From Arcobacter sp. LA11 (GTDB lineage: Bacteria; Campylobacterota; Campylobacteria; Campylobacterales; Arcobacteraceae), in assembly GCF_001895145.1 (NCBI RefSeq), contig NZ_BDIR01000005.1:1-64000 (forward strand): 64,000 bases of DNA. The letters run 5' to 3'. Below, piece after piece: positions 55,301-62,715 of the stretch; the first letter of the stretch is position 1, and each line of letters starts with the position of its first letter. Made by a program: the position numbers and the translations under genes. The notes beneath the pieces are model-generated. The model was not told the origin of the DNA. It did not search any database and saw nothing but the letters and a program-made list of their open reading frames with translations.

Positions 55301-55948
55301 ATAAGGATGTTCTTGCGCTTGTTTATAAATTCTTGTTAATTTATCTACAAGAACTTCAACAGTATGATCAAAATCTAATGCATTGATTTGAGAGTAAATT
55401 GTTGAAATTTTAATCGAAATATAGTCAATATTTGGGTTAGATAATGCTTTTAAATATTTTTGAACTCTCTCTTGAGCTTCTTCTTCACCAAGAACCACTT
55501 CACCAATTAGATTGATATTTACTCTTGTTCCTTCTGATTTTCTTTGAACTAAATGTGCATTAAAAGGCTTTTCTTCACCTTTTATTACAACTGTTCTAGT
55601 ATCTTCTCTAATTTGATTTACAAACATTGGAACTGAAAGGTTCGGTAAATACTTACCAAAGTTTTGGAATAACCATAATAGTGTTTTATCTTTTGTTGTA
55701 AAAAAGTGTGCCATTCCATGTTTTTCAAGTAAAAATATAATCTGATTAGCAATTCTATCGTTTGATTGGGCTCTAAAACACTGATCCATTAGTTCTATTA
55801 AAAGTGCTTTATCTTTTGGATGGTCTAGCATCTTATTCATTTTTACATAGAATTCTCTATCAAAGTCACTTACAAGCTCTGTAGCTCTATTTTGCCATTT
55901 TTGGGCAAGGTTTATGGCAGAATTTATAAGTTCTTGCTCATTTGTCAT
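52382..55948 (-). CDS. putA: PutA, bifunctional proline dehydrogenase / glutamate semialdehyde dehydrogenase
   Basis: This 1188-residue protein has an N-terminal FAD-dependent proline dehydrogenase barrel ('RLVKGANMEMEETEASQKHW', 'FLHLGTASHNLFELAYA') and an aldehyde dehydrogenase domain with catalytic Cys in 'NSGQKCSAT' and Glu in 'LTAETGGKD'. A C-terminal region of about 180 residues follows. It oxidises proline to glutamate in two steps with channelled intermediate. No N-terminal ribbon-helix-helix is present, so it is not an autorepressor. The ATG is preceded by AAGGATAACAG and, about 40 bases further, by a three-way-junction-like RNA element. The livF gene lies upstream on the same strand. 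Confidence 0.96.
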   Translation of the reverse strand: MTNEQELINSAINLAQKWQNRATELVSDFDREFYVKMNKMLDHPKDKALLIELMDQCFRAQSNDRIANQIIFLLEKHGMAHFFTTKDKTLLWLFQNFGKYLPNLSVPMFVNQIREDTRTVVIKGEEKPFNAHLVQRKSEGTRVNINLIGEVVLGEEEAQERVQKYLKALSNPNIDYISIKISTIYSQINALDFDHTVEVLVDKLTRIYKQAQEHPYIAPDGTKSNKFINLDMEEYRDLDITVAVFKKTLEKEEFKNFYAGIVLQAYLPDSFNVQKDLTSWVKNRVENGGAPIKVRLVKGANMEMEETEASQKHWEMVTYTEKLDTDSNYKRMARFALQPQNAPFLHLGTASHNLFELAYATQLAEDNDVSKYHTLEMLEGMSEAARLAIKEISKEVILYAPTAAKEQFTNAIAYLVRRLDENTGPNNFIRYSFGLTVGSENWNMQKDLFIKSFEAEKTSFVGAKRTQNRLEEKWNDFKKSAYDTGVYEAEADTDFILPKNHEWARDIVKKWKFDKNTEHKIAPIVVGGEDITNDREIIEAIDKSQVQEGVLAGKFAIANAEDIKKSVEIASADVDGWRSKTHKQRHEILKEAAIKVRERRDDLIGIAAAEVGKVFTETDVEVSESVDFIEFYPYSAEYFDKYENLEFSGKGVGVVVPPWNFPVAIPLGGIAATLAAGNTVIIKPASVAALTAYEMCKCFWDAGVSKNTLQFLPCPGALAGEHLIPNKAVDFVILTGGEDTAYKMLETRPDLFLTAETGGKDATIVTNMADREQAVKNVCQSAFSNSGQKCSATSLLILEDEVYEDKDFRKALIDTANSMSVGSVWDFKNRIGTLANPVSGNLETAINSLETGEEWALKPSYSDDNKFMLKPAIKWGVKEGSFCHMNELFGPVLAVMRASNLAHAVDIVNSTGYGLTSGIESLDEREVTFWKKNIKAGNLYVNRGTTGAIVLRQPFGGLGKSAIGAGRKVGIFNYITQFVDFKEVSTPKTKKKYSNSLTQLIASYKDSESKEDFEKLELSLQSYLENYENEFSQEKDYCEVRGEDNHFRYLPLKNVLIRVSHNDTLFEAVSRILAARVAQVHFKVSIEQNNLVKSFLKDASKLFTPRDKMIEQTDAEFKSIIKNYDRVIYSNIKKVPKVVFEEAAKTATFIVRQAPMMEGRLELLNYFQEQSVSHSYHRYGNIGARGIN

Positions 55949-55989
55949 CTGTTATCCTTCATTTTTATTCGTTTTTAAATAAATTTCAT

Positions 55990-56060
55990 GTAGCTTAACA
56001 GTCAGGCTTCAATTGTCTGTCTTGAGGGGAGCAACCGCCAAGTATGCCCCTCATTGCTAC
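55990..56060 (-). promoter_or_regulatory. Structured leader or sRNA between livF and putA, three-way-junction candidate
   Basis: The 146-bp gap holds a compact block with unusual G and C content for this genome. On the minus strand GTAGC (56060-56056) pairs with GCTAC (55994-55990). The enclosed part forms GAGGGG/CCCCTC (56052-56047 with 56029-56024) and a second arm, ACAGACA with TGACTGT (56020-56014 with 56004-55998). Both arms spring from the GTAGC stem, a three-way junction. It could be a cis-regulatory leader of putA, a terminator of the liv operon, or a small RNA on either strand. It matches no riboswitch class I know. Confidence 0.5.
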
Positions 56061-56094
56061 TAAATTTTTCTTCAACTTTTTTTATATTTTTTAT

Positions 56095-56817
56095 TTAGTG
56101 TTTTTTTCCTAAATAAGCTTCTTGAATCTTCTTAGAATTTAGAAGTTCTTCAGCTGTTCCTTCATGGGTAATTTTACCTACTTCTAAAACATACGCACGA
56201 TCGGCTAATTTCAGAGCTGCTTTTGCATTTTGCTCAACTAAAAGTACTGTTACTCCACTTTGTGCAATCTCTTTTACAGCCTTAAAAATTGCTTTTATCA
56301 AAATTGGAGCAAGTCCTAAACTTGGTTCATCTAGAATTAAAAGTTTTGGTTTTGACATGATTGCACGACCAATTGCCAGCATTTGTTGTTCACCACCAGA
56401 AAGTGTTCCAGCAAATTGTTTTCGCCTTTCTTTAAGTCTTGGTAAAATGTCATAAATCCATTCTAAAGTCTCTTTATCATGATCTTTAAGTGTATAAGCA
56501 CCCATCATTAGATTTTCTTCTACAGTAAGTGTTCCAAATACTCTTCTTCCTTCAGGAGAATGAGACATACCAAGAGCAACAATATCATGTGCTTCACACT
56601 TTGTAATATCATTTTTATCAAAAACAATATGTCCAGCTTTAGCTTTTAAAAGACCAGATATGGTCTGTAAAGTTGTAGTTTTCCCAGCACCATTAGCTCC
56701 AAGAATTGTTACTACTTCACCACGTCTTACATGAATATTGATTCCTTTAATAGCAGCGATAGCTCCATAACTTACTTCTAAATCTTTTACATCAAGTAAT
56801 ATTTCGTTATTTACCAT
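56095..56817 (-). CDS. livF: Branched-chain amino-acid ABC transporter ATPase LivF
   Basis: The 240-residue ATPase has Walker A 'GANGAGKTT', signature 'LSGGEQQ', Walker B 'LLILDEPS' and the LivF-like 'GMSHSPEGRRVF'. It powers uptake with LivG, LivM, LivH and LivK. It is the last gene of the operon, two bases after livG. Substrates of such systems are usually leucine, isoleucine, valine, but some transport proline or other amino acids; the neighbouring putA makes proline possible here. Confidence 0.92.
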   Translation of the reverse strand: MVNNEILLDVKDLEVSYGAIAAIKGINIHVRRGEVVTILGANGAGKTTTLQTISGLLKAKAGHIVFDKNDITKCEAHDIVALGMSHSPEGRRVFGTLTVEENLMMGAYTLKDHDKETLEWIYDILPRLKERRKQFAGTLSGGEQQMLAIGRAIMSKPKLLILDEPSLGLAPILIKAIFKAVKEIAQSGVTVLLVEQNAKAALKLADRAYVLEVGKITHEGTAEELLNSKKIQEAYLGKKH

Positions 56818-56819
56818 AG

Positions 56820-57602
56820 TTACAATTGCTCCTCTTCTTCATCATCTGTTCCAATATAAGCTTCAATAACTCGTGGATCATCTTGAACAAACGATGGTTC
56901 ACCTTGAGAAATCTCTTTACCAAAGTTAATAACAGTAATATAATCAGTAAGATTCATTACCATTTCCATATCATGCTCAATCATCATAATACCAATATCC
57001 ATTTTACTAATATCTCTAATAATCTCAGTAAGTTCTTTAGTTTCATTTTCATTAAGACCAGCTGCTGGTTCATCTAAAATAAGTAGTTCTGGATTTGCAG
57101 CTAATGCCCTTGCCATTTCTACTTTTCTTTGATTTCCATATGATAAATCACCAGTTGGTGTTGTTGCAAACTTAGAAAGATTAAAGAACTTCATAAGTTC
57201 TTCAACTTTTTTCCAAGATTCCAATTCATCTTTTTTATAAAAAGGTGTATGAAAAATTGAGTGATACCATTTTTGTTTTGATTTCGTATGATATCCAGCC
57301 ATAATATTTTCAGCTACACTCATCTCTTTAAAAAGTCTAATATTTTGAAACGTTCTTAAAACACCCATTTGGGCAATTTTATGAGGTTCTGTTCCTGTAA
57401 TATCTTTACCTTTGTATTTAATAGTTCCTTTTTCAGGGACATAAATACCTGTAACACAGTTAAAAAGAGTAGTCTTCCCAGCACCATTTGGACCAATAAT
57501 TCCATAAATCTGACCAGGTTTTACTTTAATAGTTAAATCATCAATCGCAACTAAACCATGGAAAAATTTAGATACATTTTCTATTTCTAAAACGTATTCC
57601 AT
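56820..57602 (-). CDS. livG: Branched-chain amino-acid ABC transporter ATPase LivG
   Basis: This 260-residue ATPase shows 'GPNGAGKTT', the long LivG insert with 'FKEMSVAENIMAGYHT', 'LSYGNQRKVEMARALA' and 'LLILDEPAAGLNENE'. The signature 'LSYGNQR' is typical of LivG. It pairs with LivF to form the ATPase dimer at the inner membrane. Its start overlaps the last base of livM. Confidence 0.93.
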   Translation of the reverse strand: MEYVLEIENVSKFFHGLVAIDDLTIKVKPGQIYGIIGPNGAGKTTLFNCVTGIYVPEKGTIKYKGKDITGTEPHKIAQMGVLRTFQNIRLFKEMSVAENIMAGYHTKSKQKWYHSIFHTPFYKKDELESWKKVEELMKFFNLSKFATTPTGDLSYGNQRKVEMARALAANPELLILDEPAAGLNENETKELTEIIRDISKMDIGIMMIEHDMEMVMNLTDYITVINFGKEISQGEPSFVQDDPRVIEAYIGTDDEEEEQL

Positions 57603-58561
57603 TATTTAGCTCCTTCTTCTTTTTTAGGCCTTAAAAAATTAGGTATGTTTCCAAAACTTGCAGGCCAAACACCATTTGGTCTAAGCACCATTGTAAGCAC
57701 CATTGCTGCACCAAAGATTAAATATCTTGACTCTTTAAACTCTGTAAAAAGTTCTGGAAGTACAAACATTACAAATGTTCCAATAATAACACCAGGAAGT
57801 GATGCAGAACCACCTACAAGTACAATTGCAAAGAACATAACTGATTGCATGAAAGAGAATGATTCAGGAGAAACAGCTGAATACTGGATAGCAAAAACTG
57901 AACCAGCAGCACCTGCAATTGCTGCACCTAATGCAAATGCAAATAGTTTGAAATATGGAACATTTATTCCCATAGATTTTGCTGCAATCTCATCTTTATG
58001 AATATAGTATAAAGCTCTTCCATATCTTGAAGAATCTAAATTTCTAATGATTAAGAATGTTAGTAATAATAATCCAAAGGCAATATAATAAATTGCTGTA
58101 TCAGAGAATAATTCATATCCAAAGATTCTAACTACATCAATACCAAAAATACCATTTGGTCCACCAGTTAATCCAAATATATCATTTGATAAAACTTGTT
58201 CAAAGATGATATTAAATCCAATAGTTGCAACTAATAGATAATCACCTCTTAAGTGAATAATTGGACCGGCTAATAAAACTGCAACAATTGCTGGAAATAT
58301 AATAGCAAATGGCAAAGTAGCAATAATTTCAAAACCAAAATGAACATTTAAAATTGCTGTTGTATATGCACCAAGTCCAAAGAAAATTGCATGACCCATA
58401 TTAAACACACCAGCACGTCCTAAGATAATATCTTGAGAAAAAGCTACTGTAGCAAATACTAAAAAAGTAATACCAATTGAAAGCCAAGCAGAATCAACTA
58501 ACATTGGAAAAAATGCCATTATTACTATAAATAAAATAGCTATAAGTGTTGTTTTATTCAT
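57602..58561 (-). CDS. livM: Branched-chain amino-acid ABC transporter permease LivM
   Basis: The 319-residue permease has about nine to ten helices and the LivM signatures 'GRAGVFNMGHAIFFGLGAYT' and 'VGGSASLPGVIIGTFVMFVL'. It forms the membrane channel with LivH. Both ends overlap neighbours by one base (livH stop, livG start), so the operon is translated in a tightly coupled way. A C-terminal cytoplasmic tail is Lys/Glu-rich. Confidence 0.93.
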   Translation of the reverse strand: MNKTTLIAILFIVIMAFFPMLVDSAWLSIGITFLVFATVAFSQDIILGRAGVFNMGHAIFFGLGAYTTAILNVHFGFEIIATLPFAIIFPAIVAVLLAGPIIHLRGDYLLVATIGFNIIFEQVLSNDIFGLTGGPNGIFGIDVVRIFGYELFSDTAIYYIAFGLLLLTFLIIRNLDSSRYGRALYYIHKDEIAAKSMGINVPYFKLFAFALGAAIAGAAGSVFAIQYSAVSPESFSFMQSVMFFAIVLVGGSASLPGVIIGTFVMFVLPELFTEFKESRYLIFGAAMVLTMVLRPNGVWPASFGNIPNFLRPKKEEGAK

Positions 58562-59463
58562 TATACTTTCTCCGCTACTTTTTCACCAAGAATACCGGTA
58601 GGTCTTACAATTAAAATTACGATTAGTAAAATAAATGTAAACGTTTCAGCCCATTCTGTTGAAATATATCCTGCAATAAGTGCATTAAATAACCCTAGCA
58701 TTAAACCCCCAAGCATAGCTCCTGGAATATTACCAATACCACCAATAATTGCTGCAATAAAGGCATTTAAGCCATAAAGCCACCCCATATCAAATGTTAA
58801 CGCTCTATAATAAAGTCCAATAAACAATCCACCAATAGCTCCAAGCATAGAACCAATAACAAAAATAGTCATAATAACTCTATTTACATTGATACCCATT
58901 AGTTTTGCGGCATCTTGATCAATTGCAGTTGCTCTAATAGCTGTACCCATTTTTGTTTTATTAATAAAAATAAAAAGTGCTGCCATTAAAACTGCTGATA
59001 ATGCTAAAATACAAACTTGTGTAAATGAAATAATTACACCACCAAAATTCCAAGAGGTGCTTGGTAATAAATCAGCAGGAAAGATTTGCATATTTGGTCC
59101 CCAAATAAGCATAATTCCATTTTGAATTACTAATGCTGCACCAAGTGCAGAAACAACTGCACTAAGTCTTGGTGCCGTTCTTAAAGGCCTATAAGCCAGA
59201 CGCTCAAGAAGAACACCTATAAAAGCCACAATAATTGCTGTTAATAAAAAGATAATAATGATATTAATAAATGAAGCCGCACTTGCCCCAAATAATTGTG
59301 TAAAAATAGTCAGTCCCACATAAGCTGAAAAGGCTACAAGGTCACCGTGTGCGAAGTTAATTAACTTCATCACACCGTAAACCATAGTATAACCTAAAGC
59401 AACCAATGCATATAAACTTCCTATAGTTAAACCATTTATTAACTGTTGAAGAAAAATATCCAT
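58561..59463 (-). CDS. livH: Branched-chain amino-acid ABC transporter permease LivH
   Basis: This 300-residue permease has about eight helices and the family motifs 'NGLTIGSLYALVALGYTMVY', 'MKLINFAHGDLVAFSAYVGL' and 'AIIGGIGNIPGAMLGGLMLG'. It pairs with LivM. The gene lies 14 bases after livK. Length is typical. Confidence 0.94.
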   Translation of the reverse strand: MDIFLQQLINGLTIGSLYALVALGYTMVYGVMKLINFAHGDLVAFSAYVGLTIFTQLFGASAASFINIIIIFLLTAIIVAFIGVLLERLAYRPLRTAPRLSAVVSALGAALVIQNGIMLIWGPNMQIFPADLLPSTSWNFGGVIISFTQVCILALSAVLMAALFIFINKTKMGTAIRATAIDQDAAKLMGINVNRVIMTIFVIGSMLGAIGGLFIGLYYRALTFDMGWLYGLNAFIAAIIGGIGNIPGAMLGGLMLGLFNALIAGYISTEWAETFTFILLIVILIVRPTGILGEKVAEKV

Positions 59464-59477
59464 TTTAATTTACCTTA

Positions 59478-60599
59478 TTATTTTACTACTTCTTTAGTTC
59501 CATCTGCTTTCATATTATAAACAACAAACTTAGCTCCAACTCTTTCACCATCTTCTCTAATGTTGAATGGTCCAGTAATACCTGGGAAGTCTTTCATTGT
59601 ATTTCTAATATAGTCAGAGATTTTTTTAGTATCAAAAGATTTTGTTTTTTCAACACCTTCAATAACTGCTCTTAAACCATCAGCATTTGTAACAGGCCAA
59701 ATTGAAGGAGGATCCATTTGGAATCTTTTCTTATAATCACCTAAATACTTTTTAGCTTCTGGGTATGGTAAAATTTCTGGAGTTGGGAAGTTAATTAAAA
59801 CTGTACCTTCAGCAGCTTTCCCAGCTAGTTTATAGAAATCTGGGTTATCATTTGAATCACCACCAACAAAATCAGCTTTAATTCCTAATTGAGCTTGTTG
59901 AGATCTAATTAACCCACCATCAGTATAATAACCAGAATAATAAATTACATCTGGGTTCATAGATTTAATTTTTGTTAAAACTGCTGTAAAGTTTTGAGTA
60001 CCAGATTTAACTTTTCCTCTAAAAATTACGTTTCCACCAAGTGCTTTTGTTGAAGCTTCAGTTGAATCACCAAGTCCTGCAGAATATGAAGAATAATCAG
60101 ATAATACTACAATTCTTTTATATTTTTTTACATTTACAAAATATTCAGCTGTAAAATCACTTTGTGAAGAGTTTGGAAATGAATTTCTAAAGAAAGTCCA
60201 ATATTTTTTAGCAATTAAAGAATCAGATGTACCATCTGAAGTTTGTAATACTTTATTTCTATAATATGTAGTTTGAGCTGCTTCCGTTGCTCCTGATGTA
60301 TAAGAACCAATTACTGCAAAAACACCTGCATTTACTAATTTCTTAGCACAAACTGCTGCTTTTTGAGCTTTTGCTTCATCATCACAAGTAACAACCTCAA
60401 TTTTCTTACCTAAAAGACCACCTTGAGCATTCTTCTCATCTACAATAAGTTTTACAAAGTTATCTATACTTTGCCCCTCATTTGCGTATTTTCCTGTAAT
60501 TGGTGCTTGTACACCGATTTTTACTGTATCAGCTGCAACTAGTGAACTAGCAACTGCTGCACTTAGTGCTAATGCACTAGCAATTTTTGTTAATTTCAT
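59478..60599 (-). CDS. livK: Amino-acid-binding protein of the liv transporter
   Basis: The 373-residue protein has a signal peptide (about 1-22, 'ALALSAAVASSLVAADTVKI') and the type I periplasmic-binding fold of the LivJ/LivK family ('GVQAPITGKYANEGQSIDN', 'VIGSYTSGATEAAQTTYYR', 'RIVVLSDYSSYSAGLGDS'). It delivers the ligand to LivHM. A strong ribosome site AAGGAG precedes the ATG. Ligand specificity, such as leucine, proline or a non-classical substrate, cannot be read off. It starts the operon, after a 129-bp leader with three hairpins. Confidence 0.93.
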   Translation of the reverse strand: MKLTKIASALALSAAVASSLVAADTVKIGVQAPITGKYANEGQSIDNFVKLIVDEKNAQGGLLGKKIEVVTCDDEAKAQKAAVCAKKLVNAGVFAVIGSYTSGATEAAQTTYYRNKVLQTSDGTSDSLIAKKYWTFFRNSFPNSSQSDFTAEYFVNVKKYKRIVVLSDYSSYSAGLGDSTEASTKALGGNVIFRGKVKSGTQNFTAVLTKIKSMNPDVIYYSGYYTDGGLIRSQQAQLGIKADFVGGDSNDNPDFYKLAGKAAEGTVLINFPTPEILPYPEAKKYLGDYKKRFQMDPPSIWPVTNADGLRAVIEGVEKTKSFDTKKISDYIRNTMKDFPGITGPFNIREDGERVGAKFVVYNMKADGTKEVVK

Positions 60600-60728
60600 A
60601 TATACTCCTTATAAAATAGTCCCTATTTTACAAGGGACCTCATTTAATTACTTCTTTTCACAAAATGGCAAAGCCATTTCTAAAGAAGCAAATCCTTAAG
60701 AGAGCAACGAGTTGCTCTTGCAATCTAA
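60600..60728 (-). promoter_or_regulatory. livK leader with three hairpins
   Basis: On the minus strand, in order: AGAGCAAC/GTTGCTCT (60718-60701, eight bp), AAATGGC/GCCATTT with an AAA or TTT loop (60679-60663) and GTCCCT-type stem with AGGGAC (60638-60619, six bp) directly before the ribosome site. The first may be the terminator of the preceding gene; the last ends about 19 bases before the livK ATG and could hide or expose the start region. No leader peptide gene is apparent. Confidence 0.5.
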
Positions 60729-61388
60729 TTAAAAAGTAGGTTCTATAATATAGCAACCTACGCACCATTCGCCGATGTTATCAATTATATTTATCTCTCC
60801 CCCTTTAAAATTAGATTTCAAGTTCTTATGACTTGATACGATTTTATCAAACGACTCAATTATTTCATCAAGTCTTTTTTGTGTTTTCTTTCTTGCACTA
60901 TTAGAAATATCAAGATAAAAAGCAAATACTCCATAATCAAGAGTAGAATCTTCTTGTCTTTCCCTTTCTAACATTTTACACATTTTTTCTACTTCACTCT
61001 TATACTCTTCTTGAACATTTCTAACACCATTTTTTATACTCATTATAACTCTTGAAATAGAATCATTATCAGTTTTATGTTCGAATCTTTCATCTAAAGT
61101 CAAACACATAACATCTTGTGTTAAATACTTTTCTTTCATAAAGTCTCTAAATCCTGCCCTATTAGGTAAAGAACATCTTAATATATCTGCAACAGTAGCA
61201 TCAATAAAAATCTCTGGAGAGTTAGAAAGTTTTGCTATTTCTTGAGAAACATGGATTGTAAGAAACTTAGCAGGAGCATAAGAAAGATAAAGTTCATCTG
61301 CTGTCCAATGGGAATAATTAGCTTTTGCAGTTCTTATTCCTCTAGTTACAGCATCTATGATTTCTTCTTGATTTGGAAACTTGTGCAT
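60729..61388 (-). CDS. Unknown protein partnered with a ribbon-helix-helix protein
   Basis: The 219-residue cytosolic-looking protein has 'NYSHWTADELYLSYAPAKFL' near the start, 'CSLPNRAGFRDFMKEKYL' in the middle, a charged helical stretch ('EKMCKMLERERQEDS') and the end 'IGEWCVGCYIIEPTF'. I recognise no family. Only three bases separate it from the upstream ribbon-helix-helix gene, which has its own tandem operator, so the pair looks like an autoregulated two-gene module. A toxin, a nuclease-like or a sensory role is possible; none is demonstrated by motifs. A hairpin follows the gene. Confidence 0.6.
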   Translation of the reverse strand: MHKFPNQEEIIDAVTRGIRTAKANYSHWTADELYLSYAPAKFLTIHVSQEIAKLSNSPEIFIDATVADILRCSLPNRAGFRDFMKEKYLTQDVMCLTLDERFEHKTDNDSISRVIMSIKNGVRNVQEEYKSEVEKMCKMLERERQEDSTLDYGVFAFYLDISNSARKKTQKRLDEIIESFDKIVSSHKNLKSNFKGGEINIIDNIGEWCVGCYIIEPTF

Positions 61389-61391
61389 ATT

Positions 61392-61619
61392 TTAACCTAT
61401 ATAATTTTCATCAACTTCTTCTAATATACCGCTTTCATACAATATATCTTCTATAAGACGATTTTTTGAAATATTAATTTGATTCGAAAGAATTACTAAA
61501 GCATTATCTAACTTCTTATCAATTTTAATTGTTAATTGAGATATCTCTTTTTTATCTTTTTTAGTATGTTTATTAATAACATTTTTTATAACTGCACGAG
61601 AGTTTTTTTGCTTAGCCAT
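61392..61619 (-). CDS. Ribbon-helix-helix DNA-binding protein, antitoxin-like
   Basis: The 75-residue protein has a Lys-rich flexible N-terminus (about 1-25) and a clear ribbon-helix-helix: strand 'ISQLTIKIDKKLDNA', then 'LVILSNQINISKNRLIEDIL'. The layout resembles CopG/ParD/Arc-type repressors and antitoxins. It is three bases upstream of the unknown 219-residue gene. Two tandem copies of a 12-bp sequence with TAGTACTA cores lie 27 bases before its ATG and are the likely operator. Confidence 0.75.
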   Translation of the reverse strand: MAKQKNSRAVIKNVINKHTKKDKKEISQLTIKIDKKLDNALVILSNQINISKNRLIEDILYESGILEEVDENYIG

Positions 61620-61645
61620 CTTACTCTTTTCCCTAATTAAATTTT

Positions 61646-61669
61646 AGTAGTACTAAAAGTAGTACTAAA
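61646..61669. promoter_or_regulatory. Tandem 12-bp operator of the ribbon-helix-helix module
   Basis: AGTAGTACTAAA occurs twice in direct succession, each copy containing the palindrome TAGTACTA, centred one turn of DNA plus about two bases apart (12 bp). This is the usual operator form of ribbon-helix-helix repressors, placed before the repressor gene. Confidence 0.65.
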
Positions 61670-61766
61670 TTATTATTAGTCATTATTTCATAGAAAAAAT
61701 AAAATGAAACTTAAAATATTAGTGATTTATATATAATTTTTATACAATTTTATAACAACTTAACTA

Positions 61767-61786
61767 AATAGCATGTTAATGCTATT
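61767..61786 (-). terminator. Hairpin terminator of the second EamA gene
   Basis: AATAGCAT/ATGCTATT forms an eight-bp stem with a four-base loop, about ten bases after the stop codon on the minus strand. Confidence 0.5.
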
Positions 61787-61797
61787 CTAATGCTATT

Positions 61798-62673
61798 TTA
61801 CTTACTTTTCTGTTGAATTACTAAACCAAGAATTATAAAAGATAATCCAAATAATGTGGAGATAAAAATAGGTTCATTTAATACAAAATAAATAAGTATT
61901 AATGAAAGAAAAGGAGAGATAAATATAAGATTTGCAATCTTTGCAGTATTTTCTGCTGTTTGCATAGCTTTTAACCAAAAAAGAAAAGTAATTCCCATTT
62001 CAAAAAAACCTACATATATAGCTGCTAAAATCCCTTCTATATCAGGGAAAACAATTGTTTGAGTAAAATACAAATATATTCCTATCATAGGCAATGCAAA
62101 TAAGAAGTTTGAAAATAGACTTACAACAGGATCACTCTTAGACTTAGTATTAAAAATCCAATAAAGTGCCCAAAGTACTGTACTTAACAATGCAAGTAAA
62201 ACACCATCAAGATTTGAAAAGTTTAAACTAAAAGGTTCACCTTTTGTAGAAATAATTAAAACACCAAAATAGCAAATTATTCCAGCAACTATATCACCAA
62301 AGGTAAGCTTTTGTTTTAATAAAGGAACAGATAAAAATGCTAACATTAAAGCCCAAGTATAGTTTATTGCTTGTGCTTCTTGGGCAGGGAGTAAATCATA
62401 AGCTTTAAATAAAACAAGATAATACAAAAATGGATTTATAGAACCTAATATTAAAGTCATAAGTGAATTAGTTTTTACATGTATACTTACTAAATGAAGT
62501 TTCTTTTGAATAATGATTACAAAAAACAATACAAAAAAAGATGACAAAGAAGCATAAAATACAAGTTCTTCTGGAGACAAATACTTTAATGAAATTTTAA
62601 AGGCAGTTGCAACTGTAGACCAAAGTAAAACTGATATAAAGGCAAATTTAAAGGCAATAGAGTTTGATTTTAT
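61798..62673 (-). CDS. EamA/DMT family transporter (second copy), apparent ATA start
   Basis: The first conventional start (TTG 62580) would drop the first membrane helix. The frame is open upstream and encodes 31 further residues beginning '(M)KSNSIAFKFAFISVLLWST', exactly the EamA N-terminal helix. No ATG, GTG or TTG is in reach; ATA at 62673 has GGAG seven bases before it. The resulting 291-residue protein has the normal two-EamA-repeat length ('YTWALMLAFLSVPLLKQKL'). It probably exports a metabolite such as an amino acid. Upstream, 42 bases away, is the convergent-in-order metallopeptidase gene on the same strand. Confidence 0.85.
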   Translation of the reverse strand: MKSNSIAFKFAFISVLLWSTVATAFKISLKYLSPEELVFYASLSSFFVLFFVIIIQKKLHLVSIHVKTNSLMTLILGSINPFLYYLVLFKAYDLLPAQEAQAINYTWALMLAFLSVPLLKQKLTFGDIVAGIICYFGVLIISTKGEPFSLNFSNLDGVLLALLSTVLWALYWIFNTKSKSDPVVSLFSNFLFALPMIGIYLYFTQTIVFPDIEGILAAIYVGFFEMGITFLFWLKAMQTAENTAKIANLIFISPFLSLILIYFVLNEPIFISTLFGLSFIILGLVIQQKSK

Positions 62674-62715
62674 AATACTTCTCCAATAAAAATTGAAGAA
62701 ATTGTATCATAAGTT

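Noticed and set aside
56024-56052. Fluoride riboswitch, because AACCGCC occurs on the plus strand
   Set aside because: The other conserved parts (GGNGATGG and the CTGATG...CTCC block) are absent and no fluoride-related gene follows on that strand.
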